In this document: piece after piece, positions 30,680-38,103 of the stretch
Layout of the letters: every line of letters begins with the position of its first letter
How positions within the stretch are numbered: the first letter of the stretch is position 1
Source of the DNA: Miltoncostaea sp050250915
Lineage (GTDB): Bacteria > Actinomycetota > Thermoleophilia > Miltoncostaeales > Miltoncostaeaceae
Direction of reading: 5' to 3'
Assembly: GCA_050250915.1 (NCBI GenBank)
Contig: JBFWNT010000011.1
Coordinates: 62,001 to 126,000, forward strand
Length of the DNA stretch: 64,000 nt
Made by a program: the position numbers and the translations under genes
The notes under the pieces: model-generated
What the model was told of the DNA's origin: nothing
Databases searched by the model: none
What the model saw: only the letters and a program-made list of their open reading frames with translations

Positions 30680-31831
30680 GTGCCGGGGTTCCGGCGGTCC
30701 GATCTGTGGATCGCGTCGGGCGGCGGCGCCGTGGGCGCCGCCGCCGCGATCGCCTGGGGCTACCCCAGTGCGGCCGAGATCGCCCTGGCCGTGGGCTTCG
30801 GCCTGCTGCTCGGCCTCGGGCGGGTGGCGCCGACGCAGACGTGGGTGCTGGCGTCGGCGGTGATGGTGCTCGCCGCCGCGTCCTCCACGGCGCCCGGCGG
30901 CGACACGTTCGCGCTGATGATCCTCCTCAGCGCCCACGGGTTCGTGGCGGGCCGCTTCGACGGGCGCGTCGCCGGCATCCTCGGCGTCGTCGCCCTGGCC
31001 GGCGCCTCGGTGTGGGCGGCGGTCATCGTGGGCGACTCGCCGGCCCCCTACCTGTTCATCCCCCTCGCCGGCTGGGGCGCCGGGCGGGGGCTGCGCGAGC
31101 GCGCCGTGGTGGCCGAGGAGCTGGCGGAGCGCGCCCGGGAGCTCGAGGCGGAGCGCGAGGCGTACGCGGCCCTGTCGGTCCGCTACGAGCGCGCCCGGAT
31201 CGCCTCGGAGCTGCACGACATCGTGGCGCACGCGATCAGCGTGATGGTGGTGCAGGCGACCGCCGGCCAGCGCCTGGCGCCCCACGATCCCGAGGCCACC
31301 GCCGAGACCTTCGAGGCCATCGCGGGCGCCGCCCGCCAGGCCGAGCACGAGATGGGGCTGCTCGTGGACCTGCTGGCCGACGAGGGCGCCGCGGCGGGCG
31401 ACGCCGACATCGCGCTGGTGGAGGACCTGGTGGCCCGCGCGGCGGGCAGCGGGCTGGACGTGACGCTGGCCCTGGAGGGCGAACGCGGCGGATTGGCGCC
31501 GGAGACCTCCCGCCTGGCGTACCGGGTGGTGCAGGAGGGGCTCACCAACGCGCTCCGCTACGCCGCCGGCGCGCCGGTGGTGGTGCGGCTGGCCGACGAG
31601 CCCGCCGCGCTCCGCGTGGAGGTGGTCAACGGCCCGGTGAAGGGCGAGCCGTCGCTGGCCGGGGTGGGAACGGGCAACGGCCTGCGCGGCCTGCGCGAGC
31701 GGGTCGAGGCGGCCGGCGGGACCCTCGACGCGGGGCCCGAGGGCCGGGGGTGGCGGCTCGGGGCCCGCCTGCCCCGGATCCCCGGCCGCCCGCTACGGGC
31801 GCCTCAGGAGACCGGCCGGAACGCCAGGTAG
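30680..31831 (+). CDS. NarL-type sensor histidine kinase
   Basis: A 383-residue kinase with an N-terminal block of four to five membrane helices (residues 10-130) lacking a large outer domain, a coiled coil (VVAEELAERARELEAEREAY), a HisKA_3 dimer helix with the phosphoacceptor in ASELHDIVAHAISVMVVQ, an N-box VVQEGLTNALRYA and a G-box GTGNGLRGLRERV. It starts three bases after the degenerate kinase-like gene and probably forms a mixed dimer or shared pathway with it; the divergent LuxR-type regulator is the expected target. Its 3' end overlaps the convergent RibD-like gene by 28 bases. Confidence 0.9.
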   Translation: MPGFRRSDLWIASGGGAVGAAAAIAWGYPSAAEIALAVGFGLLLGLGRVAPTQTWVLASAVMVLAAASSTAPGGDTFALMILLSAHGFVAGRFDGRVAGILGVVALAGASVWAAVIVGDSPAPYLFIPLAGWGAGRGLRERAVVAEELAERARELEAEREAYAALSVRYERARIASELHDIVAHAISVMVVQATAGQRLAPHDPEATAETFEAIAGAARQAEHEMGLLVDLLADEGAAAGDADIALVEDLVARAAGSGLDVTLALEGERGGLAPETSRLAYRVVQEGLTNALRYAAGAPVVVRLADEPAALRVEVVNGPVKGEPSLAGVGTGNGLRGLRERVEAAGGTLDAGPEGRGWRLGARLPRIPGRPLRAPQETGRNAR

Positions 31832-32349
31832 AGCACGCCGTTCGCGTACTGCCGCGAGCGCTCCAGCTCGAGCTTCCGCTGCGGCGCCCCCTCGGGGAAC
31901 AGGCGGGGCCCCTCCCCCCGGGTGAGGGGGAAGACGAACAGGTGCAGGCCGTCCACCAGGCCGTCGGCGAGCATCGCCCGCACCAGCGTCCCGCTGCCGG
32001 AGACGAACACGTCGCCGTCGGTCTCGTCGCGCAGGCGGGCGATGGCGTCCGGGTCGTACGGGCCCAGGACGCGGGAGTTCGACCACGTCGCGTCCTGGAG
32101 CGTCGACGACACCACGTGCTTGGGGGTGTCGTTGAAGAACGGCGCGCCCGGGTCGTCCTCGACGGTCCGCGTCGACCACGCGGGCTCGAACATCTCGTAG
32201 GTCACGCGGCCCAGCAGGATCGCGCGGCTGGCGCCGGTCACCGCCCCCAGGTCCTCGCCCTGCCCGTCGTCGAAGCCGTACTCGAACGACCACACCGGGG
32301 CGTCGATGACGCCGTCCAGGCTCATGAACTCGTGCACGTGGATTCCCAC
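31804..32349 (-). CDS. RibD C-terminal / dihydrofolate-reductase-like protein
   Basis: A 181-residue NADPH-dependent reductase fold: MSLDGVIDAPVW at the start, ILLGRVTYEMFEPAW, a GDVFVSGSGTLVRAMLADGLVDGLHLFVFPLTRGEGPRLFPEG core and the typical C-terminal strand. This is the stand-alone YyaP/YwjB-type family, not a folate-pathway DHFR, and its substrate is unknown. GTG start one base after the stop of the ECF sigma gene, which places it in the ECF42-YCII operon. Such reductases are frequent companions of YCII/ECF loci. Confidence 0.85.
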   Translation of the reverse strand: MGIHVHEFMSLDGVIDAPVWSFEYGFDDGQGEDLGAVTGASRAILLGRVTYEMFEPAWSTRTVEDDPGAPFFNDTPKHVVSSTLQDATWSNSRVLGPYDPDAIARLRDETDGDVFVSGSGTLVRAMLADGLVDGLHLFVFPLTRGEGPRLFPEGAPQRKLELERSRQYANGVLYLAFRPVS

Positions 32350-32350
32350 G

Positions 32351-33628
32351 TCAGCTCCCTTCGCTCGTGGTGCCCGGGCGGCCCATGTCGGCGGCGCGCG
32401 CCCGCAGCAGGTCGCGCTCCCGGGTGTTGCGGGTCATCTCGGCGGCGCGGGCGAACTCGTCGCGGGCCTCCGCCCGGCGGCCGAGCCGGGCCAGCAGGTC
32501 GCCGCGGACGCTCGGCAGCCAGTGGTAGCCCTCGAGGGCCGGCTCCTCCATGAGTCCGTCCACCACCTCCAGGCCGGCCTCGGGGCCGAACGCCATGGAC
32601 AGCGCCACGGCGCGGTTGAGCTCGACGACCGGCGACGGCTGCAGCTGTGCCAGCGCGTCGTAGAGGGCGGCGATCCGCTCCCAGTCGGTGTCGTCGGGCC
32701 GCGGGGCGCGGGCGTGGCACGCGGCGATGGCGGCCTGGAGCCCGTAGGGGCCGAGTGGACCGAGCTCCTGGGCGCGGGCCAGGGCGTCCAGCCCCCGCCG
32801 GATCAGGATGCGATCCCAGCGCGCCCGGTCCTGGTCCAGCAGCAGGACGGGCGTGCCGTCGCGGGCGACGCGGGCGCGGGTGCGGCTGGCCTGGATCTCC
32901 ATGAGCGCCACCAGGCCGTGCACCTCCGGCTCCTCCGGCGCCAGCCCGGCCAGGACGCGCCCCAGGCGCATGGCGTCGGCGCACAGCGCGGGCCGCACCC
33001 AGTCGTCGCCGGCGGTGGCGGAGTAGCCCTCGTTGAAGATCAGGTAGACGACCTCCAGCACCGACGCGAGGCGCGCCGACAGCTCGGGGCCGGCGGGGGG
33101 CTCGAACGGCACGTTGGCCTCGCCCAGCGTGCGCTTGGCGCGCACGATCCGCTGGGCCAGGGTGGGCTCGGGGACGAGGAAGGCGCGGGCGATCTCGTCG
33201 GTGGTGAGCCCGCCCAGCATCCGCAGCGTCAGCGCGACCCGGGCGTCGGTGGAGAGCACGGGGTGGCACGTCGTGAAGATGAGCGTGAGCAGGTCGTCGC
33301 CGATCGGGTCGTCCATCGCCGCGTCGAGATCGGGCGGGGTCATCTGCTGCTCCTCGAGGTCGCGCCCCAGCTCCTCCGTCTTGCGGCGGAGGTTGGCGTC
33401 GCGGCGCATCCCGTCGATGGCGCGGTGCTTGGCGGTGGCCATGAGCCAGGCGCCGGGGTTGTCCGGCACGCCGGCCTCGGGCCACTTCTCCAGCGCGACC
33501 ACCAGCGCGTCCTGGGCGAGGTCCTCGGCCCGGCCGATGTCGCCCGTCATGCGGGCGAGGCCGGCGATGAGCCGGGGCGACTCGATCCGCCAGACGGCGT
33601 CGATCGCGCTGTTGACGTCCCGCGCCAC
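32351..33628 (-). CDS. ECF42-type sigma factor with long C-terminal extension
   Basis: A 425-residue protein. Residues 1-175 are sigma regions 2 and 4 (AEDLAQDALVVALEKWPEAG, AWLMATAKHRAIDGMRRDA, then RMLGGLTTDEIARAFLVPEPTLAQRIVRAK). Residues 190-415 are the alpha-helical extension typical of this class (EVVYLIFNEGYSA, LNRAVALSMAFGPEAGLEVVD, GRRAEARDEFARAAEMT), which replaces a separate anti-sigma factor. ECF42 genes sit next to DGPF/YCII genes, exactly as here: the YCII gene is six bases upstream. The target promoters are unknown. Confidence 0.9.
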   Translation of the reverse strand: MARDVNSAIDAVWRIESPRLIAGLARMTGDIGRAEDLAQDALVVALEKWPEAGVPDNPGAWLMATAKHRAIDGMRRDANLRRKTEELGRDLEEQQMTPPDLDAAMDDPIGDDLLTLIFTTCHPVLSTDARVALTLRMLGGLTTDEIARAFLVPEPTLAQRIVRAKRTLGEANVPFEPPAGPELSARLASVLEVVYLIFNEGYSATAGDDWVRPALCADAMRLGRVLAGLAPEEPEVHGLVALMEIQASRTRARVARDGTPVLLLDQDRARWDRILIRRGLDALARAQELGPLGPYGLQAAIAACHARAPRPDDTDWERIAALYDALAQLQPSPVVELNRAVALSMAFGPEAGLEVVDGLMEEPALEGYHWLPSVRGDLLARLGRRAEARDEFARAAEMTRNTRERDLLRARAADMGRPGTTSEGS

Positions 33629-33634
33629 GGTCGC

Positions 33635-34069
33635 CTACGGCTGCCGGCCGTGCTGCTCCTGGATCTTCGCGCGGAGCTCCTCCTGGGCGGCCAGCGCCTC
33701 CGGGGTGAACACCTCGGCGAAGTCCTCGTCCTCGAACACGGGCCGGATCTCGACGACGTCGCCCGCAGCGAACGGGGCCCGGCGCAGCCACTCGACGGCC
33801 TCGTCCATCGACTTCACCTCGAGGATCCAGAAGCCGGCCACGAGCTCCTTGGTCTCGGCGAAGGGGCCGTCGGTCGCGGACGCCTTGCCGCCGCCCTCAT
33901 AGGCGATGCGCACGCCCTCCCGGCTGGCCTTCAGGCCCTCGCCCGCGAGCATGATCCCCGCGTTCACCAGCTCGGTGTTGAACTTCCCCATCTCGTCGAG
34001 CTCGCCGGCGGTGGGCAGCCGCCCCGACTCGATGTCCTCGTTCGACTTCACGATGGCCATGACCCGCAT
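33635..34069 (-). CDS. YCII-related (DGPF) domain protein
   Basis: A 144-residue protein: RVMAIVKSNEDIESG start, a central DGPFAETKELVAGFWILEVKSMDEAVEWLRR segment that includes the DGPF hallmark, and an extra C-terminal helix rich in Glu/Gln. The ferredoxin-like fold resembles muconolactone isomerase. Proteins of this kind are the conserved genomic partners of ECF42 sigma factors, and a role in signalling to the sigma is suspected but unproven. ATG at 34069 preceded by GAGGAGGACGAC. First gene of the operon YCII-ECF42-RibD-like. Confidence 0.88.
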   Translation of the reverse strand: MRVMAIVKSNEDIESGRLPTAGELDEMGKFNTELVNAGIMLAGEGLKASREGVRIAYEGGGKASATDGPFAETKELVAGFWILEVKSMDEAVEWLRRAPFAAGDVVEIRPVFEDEDFAEVFTPEALAAQEELRAKIQEQHGRQP

Positions 34070-34184
34070 GTCGTCCTCCTCGTCGTCGTGCGGGGCGTTC
34101 CCCCCGCCGCTCACCCACGCGACGAACGGCGCGGCCGGCGATCGACATCCTCTCGGGAAAATTCTTCCCGCGACCCCCGGAGGG

Positions 34185-35102
34185 TCACTCCTCGGGCTTG
34201 CGCGGACGCTGCTCCGGCACCCACAGACCGCGGACGAACGCCAGGATCTCGGTCCAGATCCCCGGCCCCGGCGGGCCGGTGCCCGGTTCCTCCGTGCGCA
34301 CCCCGCGCCACTCCGCCGCGAACGCCGCCGACAGCAGCACGATGTTGGCCGCCAGGTACACGAAGAACAGGAACACGACGATGGCGGCGAGCGACCCGTA
34401 GACCAGGTTGTAGCGGCCGAACGCGTCGATGAACGACGCGAACCCCACCGACAGGCCCCACAGCAGGATCGACCCGACCAGCGCCGCCGGCCAGATGTCG
34501 CGCGTCCTGGGGGCGCCCGACGGCGCGTAGCGCAGCAGCAGGATCAGCAAGCCGGTGCCCACGGCGACCGGGACCAGCTCGCGCACCACGTCGTACAGGA
34601 GCCCGGAGAACCCGACGGAGTTCTGCACCTGCTCGCGGGCGACGCGCGTGGCCACCGTCAGGCCGGCGGAGGCGCTCAGCAGCACCGCGGCGCCGCCGAG
34701 CATGATCAGGTCCACGATCTTGCCGCGGGCGAACGGCCGGGGCGGGGTGTCGGGGTCGATCGCGTCCAGGCTGCCGCGGATCGCGCCCATCATCCCGCTC
34801 GCGGTCCACAGCAGGGTGACCAGGCTGATGAGCCCGATCGTCCCGGCGTTGGCGCTGACGCCCTTCAACGCGCTCTCGATCTCGTTGGTGCCCGACTCGG
34901 TCACCGGCAGGGCGTCGGCGAGGGCCGACACGAAATCGGCGCGCAGCTCCTCGTTGCGCAGCACCAGGCCGGCGACGGAGGCGAGGAACAGGATCAGGGG
35001 GAACAGCGACAGCAGGACGTAGTAGGCGATCGCCGCGGACTGCCGCGACCCGGCGACGTGGGTGAAGCGGGCCAGGGAGCGCCGGATCCACTCGATCATC
35101 AT
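34185..35102 (-). CDS. YihY/virulence factor BrkB family membrane protein
   Basis: A 305-residue inner-membrane protein with six helices and the family hallmarks: an N-terminal amphipathic stretch, QSAAIAYYVLLSLFPLILFLAS, the loop LLWTASGMMGAIRGSLDAI, and SFIDAFGRYNLVYGSLAAIVVFLFFVYLAANIVLLSAAFAAEW. The family was once annotated as ribonuclease BN in error; function is still unknown. The hydrophilic C-terminus (about 40 residues) is proline-rich. The start is taken at the first of two adjacent ATGs (35102); the ribosome-binding site is weak. It is flanked by unrelated genes on the same strand. Confidence 0.88.
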   Translation of the reverse strand: MMIEWIRRSLARFTHVAGSRQSAAIAYYVLLSLFPLILFLASVAGLVLRNEELRADFVSALADALPVTESGTNEIESALKGVSANAGTIGLISLVTLLWTASGMMGAIRGSLDAIDPDTPPRPFARGKIVDLIMLGGAAVLLSASAGLTVATRVAREQVQNSVGFSGLLYDVVRELVPVAVGTGLLILLLRYAPSGAPRTRDIWPAALVGSILLWGLSVGFASFIDAFGRYNLVYGSLAAIVVFLFFVYLAANIVLLSAAFAAEWRGVRTEEPGTGPPGPGIWTEILAFVRGLWVPEQRPRKPEE

Positions 35103-35128
35103 CCCGCCGGCGCGGCCGAGGTCCGGCA

Positions 35129-36130
35129 CTAGGCGCACCGCAGCACCGCCGCCCCGCCGACCTCGCCGCGCGCGAGGCGGGCCAGCGCGGTGTTGGCCTC
35201 CTCCAGTCGGTGCACCTCGGTCTCGGTGCGGACGGGGATCGCCAGCGCCAGGTCCAGGAACTCGGCGGCGTCGCGGCGGGCCACGTTGGCGACGCTCCGC
35301 AGCTCGCGCTCCCACCACAGCAGGCCGTAGTCGAACTCCGGCACCCGGTCGAGGTGGATCGCGTTGACCACCACCACGCCGCCGCGGTCGAGGGCCGCGA
35401 GCGCGGCGACCACCACGTCGCCGGCGGGCGCGAACGTGATCGCGGCGTCCAGCGCGGGGGGAGGGGGGTCGCCGTAGGCGCCGGCCGACGCCGCGCCCAG
35501 GGAGCGGGCGCGCTCCTGCTCGCGCTCGGACCGGGTGCGCACGTGCACCTCGCAGCCCAGGTGGACGGCCTCCTGGATGACGCAGAGGGCGGAGGCGCCG
35601 AACCCGTAGAGCCCCAGCCGCGCGCCCCGCCCGGCCCCGGTGAGCCGCAGCGCCCGGTGCCCGATCACGCCGCCGCACAGCAGCGGGGCCACGGCGACGG
35701 CGTCCGCGTCGGCGGGCAGGCGCGCGGCGAAATCGGCCCGCACCAGCATCCGGTCGGCGAAGCCGCCGTCGCGGTCCCATCCGTGGAACTCCGCCCGCTC
35801 GCACAGGTTCTCCCGGCCGGCGCGGCAGTGGCGGCAGGTGCCGTCGGCGCCCGCCAGCCAGTGGGCGCCGGCGCGATCACCCTCGCGCCAGCCCTCCACG
35901 CCCGCGCCGACGGCGGCGACCGTCCCGACCGCCTGGTGACCGGGCACGCGGGGCACGCCGCGCGCCTGCAGGTCGCCCTCGGCCAGCTGGAGGTCGGTGC
36001 GGCAGACGGCGCAGGCCTCCACCGCGAGGAGCAGCTCACCGTCCCCGGGGACGGGGTCGTCGCGCTCCTCCAGCACCAGCGGCCCGGCGCCGTCCGCCGG
36101 CCCGGGCCGCGTGAGGACCATCGCCCGCAT
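35129..36130 (-). CDS. Zinc-dependent alcohol dehydrogenase (MDR, AdhA-like)
   Basis: A 333-residue cytoplasmic dehydrogenase. Catalytic zinc ligands are in CAVCRTDLQLAEG and PGHQAVGTV; the structural-zinc loop reads DGTCRHCRAGRENLCERAEFHG with three cysteines and lacks the first of the usual four. The coenzyme fold begins GLYGFGASALCVIQEAV (GFGASA rather than GxGGVG). Ends with HRLEEANTALARLARGEVGGAAVL. It interconverts alcohols and aldehydes with NAD(P); the substrate is not predictable. The ATG at 36130 overlaps the last base of the exported-protein gene upstream, suggesting co-transcription. Confidence 0.88.
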   Translation of the reverse strand: MRAMVLTRPGPADGAGPLVLEERDDPVPGDGELLLAVEACAVCRTDLQLAEGDLQARGVPRVPGHQAVGTVAAVGAGVEGWREGDRAGAHWLAGADGTCRHCRAGRENLCERAEFHGWDRDGGFADRMLVRADFAARLPADADAVAVAPLLCGGVIGHRALRLTGAGRGARLGLYGFGASALCVIQEAVHLGCEVHVRTRSEREQERARSLGAASAGAYGDPPPPALDAAITFAPAGDVVVAALAALDRGGVVVVNAIHLDRVPEFDYGLLWWERELRSVANVARRDAAEFLDLALAIPVRTETEVHRLEEANTALARLARGEVGGAAVLRCA

Positions 36131-36558
36131 CAGCCGGCGCTCTGCACCGGCTTCCAGACGACCGTGAGCACGACGTTCATCGGGCGGTTGCTGCCGTTGT
36201 GGAGCCGGATGTTCCACGAGTGGCCGGCGGGCGTGACCGGCGTCGTGATGTTGGTGCAGACGAAGGTGCCGGCGGCGCCCTGGCAGACGTCCGACGCGGC
36301 GCCGCTCGGCAGCTGGAGCACGGTGAACCGCGATCCGTTGTCGCGCTTCTGCGAGAGCCGGAGGGTCTTCTCACCGTCGCTCGACACCTTCAGGCCGAAC
36401 GCGAACTGCCCCTTCGGGACGGTGCCGAAGGTCAGGTTGAGGGACGATCCGGCCGGCACGAGGGCGCCGACCTGGTGACGGTTGGGCTGCCCCTGCGCGA
36501 GCGCCGGCACAGCGAGTGCCGCGGCGACGGCGCCGACGGCGATGGTCCGGAATCGCAT
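36130..36558 (-). CDS. Small exported protein of unknown function
   Basis: A 142-residue protein with a signal peptide (RFRTIAVGAVAAALAVPALAQ, cleavage after ALA) and a mature all-beta part containing two cysteines (DVCQGAAGTFVCTN) likely to form a disulfide, plus SWNIRLHNGSNRPMNVVLTVVW. I do not recognise a family; the C-terminal strand pattern resembles small secreted immunoglobulin-like or emp24-like modules of Thermoleophilia, without certainty. The ATG follows GAGAGGAGGCACC. Its stop shares one base with the start of the alcohol dehydrogenase. Confidence 0.65.
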   Translation of the reverse strand: MRFRTIAVGAVAAALAVPALAQGQPNRHQVGALVPAGSSLNLTFGTVPKGQFAFGLKVSSDGEKTLRLSQKRDNGSRFTVLQLPSGAASDVCQGAAGTFVCTNITTPVTPAGHSWNIRLHNGSNRPMNVVLTVVWKPVQSAG

Positions 36559-36617
36559 GGTGCCTCCTCTCCGGGACCGTTGTGCCCCGAGCGTAACCCC
36601 GTGGCAGGCTCCCGGCG

Positions 36618-37574
36618 ATGCCCACCCCGTTGCGTCTCGCGATCGCCGGCCTCGGGCGCATCGCCGCCAGCCACGTCGCGGCGCTGGAGCGCACCCCGGG
36701 CGTGGAGCTGGTGGCGGGCGCCGATCCCGGTCCCTCCGCCCGGCTCGCCTTCCGCGGCCGCGACCTGCCGGTGGTCCGCGACGCGGCCGCTCTGCCGCCC
36801 GTGGACGCCGCCGTGGTGACGGTGCCGACCGGCGCCCACCTGGCCGCCCTGCGCGACCTGGCCGCCGCGGGGGTGCCGGAGGTGCTGATGGAGAAGCCCC
36901 TGGTCGCGAACCGCGAGGAGCTGGACGCGCTGGACGACGCCCGCGGCGGCGCCCGCGTCTGGCCCCTGCTGCACTTCGCGCTGGCCGACGAGGTGCGGTG
37001 GGCGGCCGAGCGCATCGGCGCGTGGACGGCGGCGCACGGGCCGGTGGCGGAGGTGCTGCAGCTGTTCCAGGACCCCTACCTGCCGCACCTGGATGAGCGG
37101 CTGCGGAGCCTCTCGTCGAGCTGGCTCGACTCGGGGGTCAACGCCCTGAGCGTGGCGGCGCGCCTGGCGCCGCTGGGGCCCGTGCGCGCGGCGCGGCCGC
37201 TGGGCGCGCCGGCCGGGACGGGCGCCGCCGTGGAGCTCGACCTGGAGGGCGGCGGCACGGCCGGCCTGGTGACCTCATGGCACGCGCGCCGCACCAGCAA
37301 GGGCACGCACCTGCGCCTGGCCGGCGGCGCCCGGGTGCTGATCGACCACACCGCCGGATCGGGGCTGCTGCTGGAGCCGGGCGGCGGCGTGGCCGACGCG
37401 TTCCTGCCGGCCGACGACGGCCTCGACAGCATGACCAGCCACTACATGGCCGTGTACGCCGACTGGCGGGAGCACCGCGCCGGCGCCGCGGCCCGCCTGG
37501 ACGCGGGGCGCGAGCTGGTGGCCAGGGTCCTCGACGCCGCGGACCTCCTCGCGACGGCGCCGCCGCCGCGATGA
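36618..37574 (+). CDS. Gfo/Idh/MocA-family oxidoreductase
   Basis: A 318-residue protein. N-terminal Rossmann domain LRLAIAGLGRIAASHVAAL (GxGxxG-like), GVELVAGADP, VVTVPTGAHLAALRDLAAAG, and the signature EVLMEKPLV containing the catalytic Lys. The C-terminal domain has SSWLDSGVNALSVAARL, positioned like the usual GGxxxDxGxH block, but the conserved His is replaced by Asn. NAD(P)-dependent oxidation of a sugar or cyclitol is typical of the family; the altered block makes the substrate unclear. ATG with a CAGGCT hexamer seven bases before it, a weaker version of the leaderless signal. Confidence 0.85.
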   Translation: MPTPLRLAIAGLGRIAASHVAALERTPGVELVAGADPGPSARLAFRGRDLPVVRDAAALPPVDAAVVTVPTGAHLAALRDLAAAGVPEVLMEKPLVANREELDALDDARGGARVWPLLHFALADEVRWAAERIGAWTAAHGPVAEVLQLFQDPYLPHLDERLRSLSSSWLDSGVNALSVAARLAPLGPVRAARPLGAPAGTGAAVELDLEGGGTAGLVTSWHARRTSKGTHLRLAGGARVLIDHTAGSGLLLEPGGGVADAFLPADDGLDSMTSHYMAVYADWREHRAGAAARLDAGRELVARVLDAADLLATAPPPR

Positions 37575-37729
37575 CCGGCGTCCGTCGCCTCCTGCCGTCG
37601 CGGCATCGGACCGCGGCCCGCCAGGGTCGCTCGGTGCGGGCGATCCGCAGCCCGCGGCCGTGCCGCCACGGAGGCACGACGCACGGCCGTATGGGACGAT
37701 CGGACGAGACCGCGGAACCGGGAGGCACC

Positions 37730-37969
37730 ATGGCGCGACACGTCTTCGACATCAGTGAGACCGCGACGCACGCGCTCGTCGCGCGGCAGCTCCGGGACCT
37801 CGCCGACCAGTTCGAGCGCGGCCGCATCGACCTGGCGTACGAGGAGTGGCACGACCCGACGGTCATCACCGACCCCGTGGACGTGACGATCGACCTGACC
37901 ACCCGCCACCGCCACGTCGATCTCGTGGTCCGGATCGGCTGGAAGGTGGCGGAGCCCGCGGCCGCGTAG
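37730..37969 (+). CDS. Amphi-Trp domain protein
   Basis: A 79-residue protein: an amphipathic helix (THALVARQLRDLADQFERGRI), then strands LAYEEWHDPTVITDPVDVTIDL and HRHVDLVVRIGWKV, each with a conserved tryptophan. This matches the small amphi-Trp domain family of unknown function, often encoded near stress genes. ATG at 37730 follows GGAGG at a good distance. An upstream in-frame ATG at 37691 would add 13 residues. It stands alone between the Gfo/Idh gene and aceA. Confidence 0.75.
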   Translation: MARHVFDISETATHALVARQLRDLADQFERGRIDLAYEEWHDPTVITDPVDVTIDLTTRHRHVDLVVRIGWKVAEPAAA

Positions 37970-38103
37970 GGCCCCCTCGCCGGCCCCCCGGGGCGGGGCT
38001 GCGCCCGGATCAGCACTAACCGTACGGGCGGGTTCCCCGGGTGCCTGCGCCGTCGCACCTGCACTAGACTCCCTCGGCACGGGTCACAACCGGGAAGGGG
38101 AAC

